Part shown: one piece after another, positions 36,435-43,680 of the stretch
Numbering within the stretch: position 1 is the stretch's first letter
How the letters are laid out: the number at the start of each line of letters is the position of its first letter
Position numbers and translations under genes: made by a program
Notes under the pieces: generated by a model
Database searches by the model: none
What the model saw: only the letters and a program-made list of their open reading frames with translations
What the model was told of the DNA's origin: nothing
NCBI GenBank assembly: GCA_048549915.1
Contig: JBLYYE010000010.1
Span: 86,807-150,806, forward strand
Origin: LSUCC0057 sp048549915
GTDB lineage: Bacteria > Pseudomonadota > Gammaproteobacteria > Pseudomonadales > Porticoccaceae
Direction: 5' to 3'
DNA: 64,000 nucleotides

Positions 36435-36463
36435 ATTCTAGGCAGGCGAGCGAAGCCGGTCAA
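36435..36463 (-). promoter_or_regulatory. Sigma-70 promoter of the B12 operon
   Basis: TTGACC (36463-36458) and TAGAAT (36440-36435) are separated by exactly 17 bp. The predicted start near 36428 falls at the beginning of the riboswitch. The -35 hexamer begins immediately after the nhaA stop codon. Confidence 0.85.
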
Positions 36464-37681
36464 TCAGTTTGTCGCTTTTCTAAGGGCGCTCCTTCTCGGC
36501 AGTGAGCGGCGCAAAATGAAGTGCCCCACCAGGCCAGCCAACAGCGAACCAATGATAATACCCAGGCGCTCGTCAAAGATCTGCATTGGACCTTCTGCCG
36601 GGACATCAAATGCCAGCGAGCCAATAAATAGGCTCATGGTAAAACCGATACCACAGAGCGAAGCTGTGCCGTAGAGCATACCCCAGTTGACTGAATCGGG
36701 CAGCTTGGCCCAGCCCAATTTAATCGCCAGCCAGCAGAATCCGAATACCCCTAACTGTTTGCCGATGAATAGGCCCGCTGCAATACCCAGTGGCACCGGG
36801 TGTAAAAGCTGATCCACCCCTACACCCTCTAAGCTCAGGCCTGCATTGGCAAAAGCAAACACCGGCAGCACCACAAAACCAACAAAACCGTGCAAGCCGT
36901 GTTCGAGCGCCCGCAGTGGCGAATAATCTGGGTCGGCTGCATTTTTAAGCGGAATAAACATCGCCAAGACTACCCCAGCAAGGGTGGCGTGAACGCCCGA
37001 TTTCAGGGTCGCCACCCACATTACCGCACCCAGAGCCATATAAAAGCCAACCCGTGTAACGCCGCGATAATTGAGCACCGCCAGCAGTGGTAGGCACAGT
37101 GCGACCACGGCCAGGGCTACAAAAGAGATACTGTCGGTGTAGAAAATGGCGATAATCATCACCGCGCCAACATCATCAAAAATCGCCAACGAAGTTAAAA
37201 ATAGCTTGATGGAGAGTGGTACGCGCGGGCCCAACAGCGACAACACCGCTAACGCAAAGGCAATATCAGTAGCGGCAGGTATTGCCCAACCCTGCATAGC
37301 GAAAGCATCGCCCCAGTTAAAATAGGTATAGACCAGCGCTGGCGCCAGCATACCGCCGACAGCGCCGAATGCGGGCAAGGCAATATTGCCCGGCTTAGAG
37401 AGTTCACCTTCGAGCAATTCACGCTTGAGCTCCAAACCCACTAAAAAGAAAAATACTGCCATTAAGCCATCGTTAATCCACAGCAGCAGTGGCTTATCAA
37501 TATCCAGTGCGCCGATCCGGATTTCAACCGGGATCTCTAGGAATAAGTTGTACCAATACGCCAGCGGGCTATTGGCGACAATAATCGACAGCGCGGCACA
37601 AGCCATAAGTATAAGCCCGCCAGCAGATTCCGACTGCAGCCAAGACTCACGTGAGGTAGAACGGTTAAGGGAGTGTGGCAC
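36464..37681 (-). CDS. nhaA: Na+/H+ antiporter NhaA
   Basis: This 405-aa inner-membrane antiporter has about twelve membrane segments. The ion-binding aspartate pair is present in LAIFDDVGAVMIIA, and PAATDIAFALAVLSLLG is diagnostic. NhaA exports sodium in exchange for protons, which fits a marine or saline lifestyle. The start codon is GTG. Its stop directly abuts the -35 box of the downstream B12 operon. Confidence 0.96.
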   Translation of the reverse strand: MPHSLNRSTSRESWLQSESAGGLILMACAALSIIVANSPLAYWYNLFLEIPVEIRIGALDIDKPLLLWINDGLMAVFFFLVGLELKRELLEGELSKPGNIALPAFGAVGGMLAPALVYTYFNWGDAFAMQGWAIPAATDIAFALAVLSLLGPRVPLSIKLFLTSLAIFDDVGAVMIIAIFYTDSISFVALAVVALCLPLLAVLNYRGVTRVGFYMALGAVMWVATLKSGVHATLAGVVLAMFIPLKNAADPDYSPLRALEHGLHGFVGFVVLPVFAFANAGLSLEGVGVDQLLHPVPLGIAAGLFIGKQLGVFGFCWLAIKLGWAKLPDSVNWGMLYGTASLCGIGFTMSLFIGSLAFDVPAEGPMQIFDERLGIIIGSLLAGLVGHFILRRSLPRRSALRKATN

Positions 37682-37709
37682 AAAAAATTCTCAGTAATTG
37701 TTTACCCAT

Positions 37710-37737
37710 AGTCTACTCGAGCCGCGTTGCAGGTCAA
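37710..37737 (-). promoter_or_regulatory. Probable nhaA promoter
   Basis: TTGACC (37737-37732) and TAGACT (37715-37710) are 16 bp apart, about 30 bp before the GTG. The match is moderate; no sodium-responsive regulator site was recognised. Confidence 0.5.
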
Positions 37738-37777
37738 TCTAGTGCGACTCATTAAACTTTAGTATAGTCGGGCAAAT

Positions 37778-39148
37778 CTAACTCAGCGCATCCAGTGCCT
37801 CAGAAATATTTCTCACCGCCACCACTTCCATCCCTGGCAATGGCTTCTTGGGGGCATTAGCTGCCGCGACAATCGCTTTGGTAAAACCGTGTTTGGCCGC
37901 TTCGCGAAGCCGCTCCGGGCCATTGGGCACAGGGCGAATCTCACCGGCCAAACCGACCTCGCCGAATACCACCAACTGGCGCGGTAGCGGTTGGTTGCGG
38001 AAACTGGAAATTACCGCCAGTATCACCGCCAAATCGGCACTGGTCTCCAATACCTTGACGCCGCCCACCACGTTGACGAAAACATCTTGGTCTCCCACCA
38101 TGATACCGCCGTGGCGGTGCAGTACCGCCAGCAGCATGGCCAGACGATTGTGCTCTAGCCCCACGGTTACACGGCGCGGGTTGCCCAAATGGCTGTCATC
38201 GACCAAGGCCTGTAGTTCAACTAACAGCGGCCGAGTGCCCTCCCAGACCACCATCACTACGCTGCCCGAAGCAACCTCATCACCGCGCTGTAAAAATATC
38301 GCCGAGGGGTTGGCGATCTCGCGCAGACCGCGGTCTGTCATCGCAAAAACACCCAGTTCGTTGGCGGCGCCAAAACGGTTTTTACTGCTCCGAAGTATCC
38401 TAAAATGGCTGTCGCTGCTGCCCTCGAGCATCAACGAACAGTCAATCATATGCTCGAGGACTTTCGGACCGGCGAGCGAACCATCTTTCGTAACATGGCC
38501 CACCAGCAGCAAAATTGTCCCGCTCTGCTTGGCGTAGCGGACCATCATTGCCGCACTCTCGCGCACCTGAGAGACACTCCCAGGCGCCGAAGTAACCTCA
38601 TCGAGATGCATAACCTGAATCGAGTCGATCACCAGTATTTTGGGGCGGCGCTGTTCAGCGGTAGCGCAGATCACTTCGACAGAGGTCTCGGCCATTATCT
38701 CGACTTTATCGGTCGGCAAGCCGAGCCGATTGGCGCGCATGGCTACCTGCTGGGGGGACTCCTCTCCAGTCACATAGAGCGTGCTTTGCTGTTCGGCCAG
38801 GGCGCACAATGTCTGCAACAACAGGGTACTTTTACCAGCCCCCGGCTCTCCGCCCAACAGTACCGCGGAGCCCGGCACCAAACCGCCACCCAGGACCAAG
38901 TCCAACTCGCTGTTGGCGGTAGTAATACGGGGTATTTCAGCTAGCTCTATCTCAGCTAAAGTACTGATCTGCCCATCTGCTGCACCAGCGAATCCGCCGC
39001 CGCGCGCTACCGGCGCACCTTTGCCCAGGCGCACTTCGCTGAGGGTGTTCCAGGCCTGGCATTCACTGCACTGGCCCTGCCATTTAGTGAAATCTGCGCC
39101 GCAATCGCCGCAGACATAGGCGCGCTTCTGTTTTGTAGCCACCGCCAT
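37778..39148 (-). CDS. radA: DNA repair protein RadA
   Basis: RadA is a RecA-like ATPase that promotes branch migration during recombination repair. This 456-aa protein has the N-terminal C4 zinc finger (CGDCGADFTKWQGQC then SEC), Walker A GGEPGAGKST, the RadA motif KNRFG, and a C-terminal Lon-like domain (VVGGVKVLETSADLAVILAV). The ATG is only 2-3 nt past GAGGAA; a GTG two codons later has better spacing. A LexA box lies 48 bp upstream, between this gene and the divergent DnaT-like gene. Confidence 0.96.
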   Translation of the reverse strand: MAVATKQKRAYVCGDCGADFTKWQGQCSECQAWNTLSEVRLGKGAPVARGGGFAGAADGQISTLAEIELAEIPRITTANSELDLVLGGGLVPGSAVLLGGEPGAGKSTLLLQTLCALAEQQSTLYVTGEESPQQVAMRANRLGLPTDKVEIMAETSVEVICATAEQRRPKILVIDSIQVMHLDEVTSAPGSVSQVRESAAMMVRYAKQSGTILLLVGHVTKDGSLAGPKVLEHMIDCSLMLEGSSDSHFRILRSSKNRFGAANELGVFAMTDRGLREIANPSAIFLQRGDEVASGSVVMVVWEGTRPLLVELQALVDDSHLGNPRRVTVGLEHNRLAMLLAVLHRHGGIMVGDQDVFVNVVGGVKVLETSADLAVILAVISSFRNQPLPRQLVVFGEVGLAGEIRPVPNGPERLREAAKHGFTKAIVAAANAPKKPLPGMEVVAVRNISEALDALS

Positions 39149-39195
39149 TTCCTCGCAAAAAATTATTTTTCGTCAATGAAGAGAATACCTCAAAA

Positions 39196-39211
39196 CTGTA
39201 TGAATATACAG
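39196..39211. promoter_or_regulatory. LexA (SOS) box
   Basis: CTGTATGAATATACAG fits the CTGT-N8-ACAG LexA consensus, with an AT-rich centre. It lies between radA (ATG 48 bp away) and the DnaT-like gene (ATG 65 bp away), so it could repress either or both. Confidence 0.75.
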
Positions 39212-39275
39212 CTTGCTGCCAACGCTAGTCTCCACACTTCTTCTGACCTTTGATGGTTTCTGTTAAAGTGGCGAC

Positions 39276-40397
39276 ATGTCCCTTTTTCCCGAGAAAGTCC
39301 TCACCCTATCGCCCACTCTCGCCGCCGCTATTGGCGTCGAAGAAGCACTGCTATTACAGCTGCTTGGCGACTGGCGAGCACTGCAAAGTGGCGAGCAGCG
39401 CGATGGCTTCTGTTGGTATCAAATTGAACTCGCCCAGCTGCACCAGTGCGCCCCGTTCTGGAGCAGCGAACAGCTGCAGCGACTGGTCGCAAGTCTGCAT
39501 GAGAAAGGCCTTTTACTTTACCGAGGCGGCCGCATTGGCAGCGACAACCTATTCACTTTTGCATTCAACGAAGCGAGCGGCAACCACCGTCCAGCGACAG
39601 TAACCGCTCCGCCGGCAGCGCCGCCAACGGTGAGCGCAACCAACCCCGCACCGGCCAAAACTATCGACAACAGCTGGCAGCCGAGTGAAGATGCACTGCG
39701 CCAACTCGGCCAACTCGGGGTAAGCCGCGAGTTCTCTCTCACCCAACTGCCACAATTTACCGCCTACTGGCGCGACCGCAATGTCTCGCGACACAGCTGG
39801 GAGTCTAAGTTTATCAAAGAGGTGTGGCGCCAGTGGCAGCAGCAGATGAGCACCGACCAACGTCGCGCTGCACAACAGCCGATGTCTGCCAGTTGGCGCC
39901 CCTCGGCTGATGCCCTGCGCATCCTTACCGAGCAAGGCGGTATCAACAGCAACTTTATTGAGGACGCTATCCCCGAGTTCGTCCTCTACTGGCGAGACCG
40001 CGGCGAACGCTCATCGACCTGGGATTCAAAGTTTATCAGTCATATTCGCCACCAGTGGCAACACTATTGCGGGCTGATTCAAAACGACCACGCACCTCGA
40101 GTCATCAGTGCTGACTGGCAACCCAATCCAGCGGTCTACGATCTGCTCGAGATGGCCAACATCGAACGCCGTTTCGCAGAGCAGTTGATAGCCGAGTTTG
40201 TGCTCTACTGGCGCGAAAGCGGCAAGCCACAGAGCTCTTGGAGCAGTAAATTTTTACAGTTCGTCAAACGCCAATGGGCGCGCGATAACAGTGCAACGGT
40301 AGATAAATCTCATGGCCAAAACCACGCTCAACCATCAACTCGCCTCCGCAACCGCAGCTTTGTCGAAGACCTCACCGACCGCAGCTGGGCATCCTGA
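39276..40397 (+). CDS. DnaT-like replication protein with three DnaT-type domains
   Basis: This 373-aa protein starts with a winged-helix-like region (about residues 1-95, including CWYQIELAQLHQCAPFWSSE), then a Pro/Ala-rich linker, then three tandem copies of the DnaT C-terminal single-strand DNA-binding domain (about 130-185, 205-262 and 280-337). Each copy shows the pattern W.P...L......F.....F..YWR....S.W.SKF....W. The E. coli primosomal protein DnaT has one. It is followed, with an 86-nt overlap, by a lambda P-like protein, so the pair probably acts in loading the replicative helicase. The exact role is inferred. Confidence 0.85.
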   Translation: MSLFPEKVLTLSPTLAAAIGVEEALLLQLLGDWRALQSGEQRDGFCWYQIELAQLHQCAPFWSSEQLQRLVASLHEKGLLLYRGGRIGSDNLFTFAFNEASGNHRPATVTAPPAAPPTVSATNPAPAKTIDNSWQPSEDALRQLGQLGVSREFSLTQLPQFTAYWRDRNVSRHSWESKFIKEVWRQWQQQMSTDQRRAAQQPMSASWRPSADALRILTEQGGINSNFIEDAIPEFVLYWRDRGERSSTWDSKFISHIRHQWQHYCGLIQNDHAPRVISADWQPNPAVYDLLEMANIERRFAEQLIAEFVLYWRESGKPQSSWSSKFLQFVKRQWARDNSATVDKSHGQNHAQPSTRLRNRSFVEDLTDRSWAS

Positions 40398-40983
40398 CAG
40401 TGCAGCGCAACCGCCGTTATCCGCAGAGCTGATTGATGCGATCAACCAGGTATTTGCCTTATTTCGCGCCAACTACCACAACCAGTACTACAGCGCTTTT
40501 GGCAATGACCAAGGCTCTGTCGCGATCACTAAAAAACTTTGGCTGCAAACACTGCGCAGTTTTCCCGCCGAGGTAATCTGTACAGCGGCCGAACGCATAA
40601 TCGCCGAAAGTGAATATCTGCCAACGCTGCACAAAATGCTCGACGCCTGTCGCCGCGCCGGGCTGCCTGGCCAACTGCCAAGCCCGCTGGCGGCTTACCG
40701 CGAGGCGTGCAATACCGCCAGCCCAAAAGCGGCACAGCACTGGAGCCACGCCGCGGTCTATCTTGCTGGGCGCGACTGCGGCTGGTACCGACTGGCCAAC
40801 TTTAGTGAGCGCCAAGTACTGCCTGAGTACAGCGAAATTTATCAGCGCTATGCCGACCGTGTTGCCGCCGGCGAAACACTGTGCGTAGAGCCGCCGCCGG
40901 CTCTCGAAGAGAGCCCTCATCGCCCCGCTAGCGCCGCGACAGCGGAACACAACATGGCATCACTCAAAGCCCTTTTTGATTGA
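40312..40983 (+). CDS. Lambda P-like replication protein (probable helicase loader)
   Basis: This 223-aa protein resembles phage lambda replication protein P. The core at about residues 38-115 (AINQVFALFRANYHNQYY, then ITKKLWLQTLRSF and YLPTLHKMLDACRRA) fits the family, which recruits the replicative helicase DnaB. The first about 35 residues are low-complexity and overlap the DnaT-like gene in another frame by 86 nt; no better start was found. I recall that domesticated lambda O/P-derived pairs (DopC/DopE) were proposed as helicase loaders in some gammaproteobacteria. Whether this pair is that one is inference. Confidence 0.82.
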   Translation: MAKTTLNHQLASATAALSKTSPTAAGHPDSAAQPPLSAELIDAINQVFALFRANYHNQYYSAFGNDQGSVAITKKLWLQTLRSFPAEVICTAAERIIAESEYLPTLHKMLDACRRAGLPGQLPSPLAAYREACNTASPKAAQHWSHAAVYLAGRDCGWYRLANFSERQVLPEYSEIYQRYADRVAAGETLCVEPPPALEESPHRPASAATAEHNMASLKALFD

Positions 40984-40986
40984 CCC

Positions 40987-42789
40987 ATGGCAGACCCTCT
41001 AGCGCGAGAAATCTCTATGAGCGAGACACAGATCACACACAACTCCAGCGCTCGGCGCATGGCAAAAACGGTACTCAATGGCTTTAACAGCTACTTTGCC
41101 GACTATCTCAATGCCACCCTAGCCGCCAAAGCGCGCTTCGAAAAAGCCGATTGGCAAGCGGTACAACAAGCCAATGTGATGCGCTTGGAGCTCTATAAAG
41201 AAAAAGTCCACCAGACTGTGCAGTTTCTCGGCATCGTCACTAATCGCGACATCCGCTCACTGGATTTGTGGCGCCAAGCCAAATCCGCCTACTCGCAGCT
41301 GGTCTCCAATTTCCCCAATTTTGAAATCGCCGAAACTTTTTTTAACTCAGTTTTTGCCGATGTTCACGACCACGACAAAATAGATGACGATATTATTTAT
41401 GTGCTCTCGTCGCAGATGCTGACCCAGCCGAGCTCTGAGTACTCCATCTACATACACTACCAAGGTAGTGACTGCCGCGATCTGTTTAGACGCCTACTCG
41501 AGGAGTCTGAATTCTCACTGCCTTTTGAAGACCTTGAAGATGACTTAGATGGCATTGTCGCCAATTTTGTCGCGCAACACGGTGAGCACTACAACAACGG
41601 CACTGTCGAGATAGGCATCGATCTACTAGAGTCAGTTTTCTACCGCGGCAAAGCCGCCTATATGGTCGGGCGCATCACCCTAGATGGCGATAGCCATCCT
41701 ATGATTCTCGCTATCCTCAACAATGACCATGGCAGTTGCTACGTAGACACCGCGCTATTCAGCCAAGACGATATGAGCGTGATATTCAGCTTTGCTCGCA
41801 ACCATTTTATGGTCGACGCTCCGCTGCCCTATCAATACGCGCATTTCTTAAAACAGCTGATGCCCAGAAAACGCGATTACGAAATCTACAACGCACTCGG
41901 TTTTCCCAAGCACGCTAAAACCGAATTCTACCGCGAACTGGTCGGGCACCTGCGCAGTTCTGACGATCAATTTATTATCGCACCCGGGATCAAAGGTATG
42001 GTGATGACAGTATTCACCCTGCCCAGCTACAACATCGTCTTTAAAATTATTAAAGATAAATTTGCCCCACCCAAAGAGGTCACTCACGAGATTGTTCGCG
42101 ACCGCTACCGATTGGTATCGCGCCACGACCGCATCGGCCGCATGGCAGACACCCAGGAGTTCGACAATTTAGTTTTCCCGCTAGCGCGGTTCTCTCCCGA
42201 GCTGATCGCAGAGCTTCAGAAAGTCGCCGCCTCGCAAATCGTTATCGATGGCGACCGCCTGATTATTCGCCACCTCTATACCGAGCGCTACATGACACCG
42301 CTCAACATTTATCTGGAGAACGCCGACGAAGCAGAGCAGCGCAACGCCATCGAAGAGTACGGCAACTGCATTAAACAGCTTGCCGCCGCCAACATCTTCC
42401 CCGGCGATATGCCGCTGAAAAACTTTGGTGTCACCCGCCACGGTCGAGTGGTTTTCTACGACTACGACGAAATCGAACTGCTCACCGACTGTAACTTCAG
42501 GCGTATTCCAGAGCCGGTGCACGAAGAGGACGAACTGCGCGCTGGCACCTGGTATACGGTGGGTCCACAGGATATTTTCCCTGAAGAATTTAGACTGTTC
42601 TTCTCTGGCAAACCAAAAGCGCGCAAGGTCTTTGAAGAGATGCACGGCGAGCTATACGACGTAGAGTTTTGGCACAACCTGCAAGAGAAAATACGCGCCG
42701 GTTATGTGGTTGATGTCTTCCCCTACCGGCGTGCCAAACGTTTTCCTCGCCACCAAGATGACGACCGCTTACAGATCTACTCGAGTTAA
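40987..42789 (+). CDS. aceK: Isocitrate dehydrogenase kinase/phosphatase AceK
   Basis: AceK phosphorylates and dephosphorylates isocitrate dehydrogenase to divert carbon into the glyoxylate shunt. The 600-aa reading is slightly longer than the usual ~580; an ATG at 41017 (MSETQITHN) may be the true start, since neither site has a strong ribosome-binding sequence. Conserved blocks include APGIKGMVMTVFTLPSYNIV (nucleotide loop) and FPGDMPLKNFGVTRHGRVVF with FYDYDEI (catalytic region). It lies 3 nt after the lambda P-like gene; aceA and aceB are not in this window. Confidence 0.96.
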   Translation: MADPLAREISMSETQITHNSSARRMAKTVLNGFNSYFADYLNATLAAKARFEKADWQAVQQANVMRLELYKEKVHQTVQFLGIVTNRDIRSLDLWRQAKSAYSQLVSNFPNFEIAETFFNSVFADVHDHDKIDDDIIYVLSSQMLTQPSSEYSIYIHYQGSDCRDLFRRLLEESEFSLPFEDLEDDLDGIVANFVAQHGEHYNNGTVEIGIDLLESVFYRGKAAYMVGRITLDGDSHPMILAILNNDHGSCYVDTALFSQDDMSVIFSFARNHFMVDAPLPYQYAHFLKQLMPRKRDYEIYNALGFPKHAKTEFYRELVGHLRSSDDQFIIAPGIKGMVMTVFTLPSYNIVFKIIKDKFAPPKEVTHEIVRDRYRLVSRHDRIGRMADTQEFDNLVFPLARFSPELIAELQKVAASQIVIDGDRLIIRHLYTERYMTPLNIYLENADEAEQRNAIEEYGNCIKQLAAANIFPGDMPLKNFGVTRHGRVVFYDYDEIELLTDCNFRRIPEPVHEEDELRAGTWYTVGPQDIFPEEFRLFFSGKPKARKVFEEMHGELYDVEFWHNLQEKIRAGYVVDVFPYRRAKRFPRHQDDDRLQIYSS

Positions 42790-42834
42790 TCTTCAACCGA
42801 TTAGAGAGTCTAACCGCGCAGGGAGCACAACAGC

Positions 42835-43653
42835 TTAGTCATCTATACGGCGCACAACTCTTTGCGGGAACGGGATAGTGATCCCTGCATCATCAAAGGC
42901 ATTTTTTACCGCCTCAGTCAGCGCAAAATGGGTTGGCCAGTAATCGCTGCTGGCCACCCACGGCCGAGCAATTAAGTTGACACTACTGTCGGCCAATGTG
43001 TGCACCGCCACCACGGGAGCAGGCTCGGCCAGCACCCGCGGATCGGCTGCCACAACTTCGCGCAATAGCTCTTGTGCACGCGTCAAATCGTCGCTGTAAC
43101 TGACCGAAAACACCAAGTCGATGCGCCGGGTGGAGTTGGCGGAGTAGTTGATAATACTGCCCGAGATGATTTGCCCGTTGGGGACAATAATTTTTTTATT
43201 GTCGGGGCTATTTAGCTCGGTAGTAAAGATTTGTATACGCTGCACGGTACCGGCAATACCGGCCATTTCGACATAATCGCCAATTTTAAAGGGGCGAAAC
43301 ACCAGCAGCAGCACACCGGCGGCAAAGTTAGAGAGCGAGCCTTGCAGCGCCAAACCAATTGCCAGACCGGCCGCACCGACCACAGCTACCAGCGAGGCGG
43401 TTTGCACCCCCAACTGGCCGAGCGCCGCGATGACAATCGCCGCCAATAAACCCCAGTTGAGCATGTTGGACAAAAAGTGGCTGACCGCTGCATCGACGCG
43501 GCGCTGCTCCATCAGCCGCTCAGCCCAATTGACCAGCCGTGCAGCCACCCAGCGGCCGATAATAAATATTGCCGCAGCGCTAATTAACTGAACAGCGTAA
43601 CCGACCGCCACCCCTTGGGCTTGCTCTAAGTATCCCACCACTGACGTTTCCAC
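42835..43653 (-). CDS. MscS-family mechanosensitive channel
   Basis: This 272-aa protein has three N-terminal membrane segments and the MscS pore/vestibule signature GLAIGLALQGSLSNFAAGVL, followed by FRPFKIGDYVEMAGIAGTV and KIIVPNGQIISGSIINYS. It would release solutes under hypo-osmotic stress. The start is GTG with GAGG 7 nt upstream. It is 27 nt downstream of parC on the same strand, so it may be transcribed with parE-parC. Confidence 0.93.
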   Translation of the reverse strand: METSVVGYLEQAQGVAVGYAVQLISAAAIFIIGRWVAARLVNWAERLMEQRRVDAAVSHFLSNMLNWGLLAAIVIAALGQLGVQTASLVAVVGAAGLAIGLALQGSLSNFAAGVLLLVFRPFKIGDYVEMAGIAGTVQRIQIFTTELNSPDNKKIIVPNGQIISGSIINYSANSTRRIDLVFSVSYSDDLTRAQELLREVVAADPRVLAEPAPVVAVHTLADSSVNLIARPWVASSDYWPTHFALTEAVKNAFDDAGITIPFPQRVVRRIDD

Positions 43654-43680
43654 ACTGTCACCTCGCTATTGTTTACCGCT

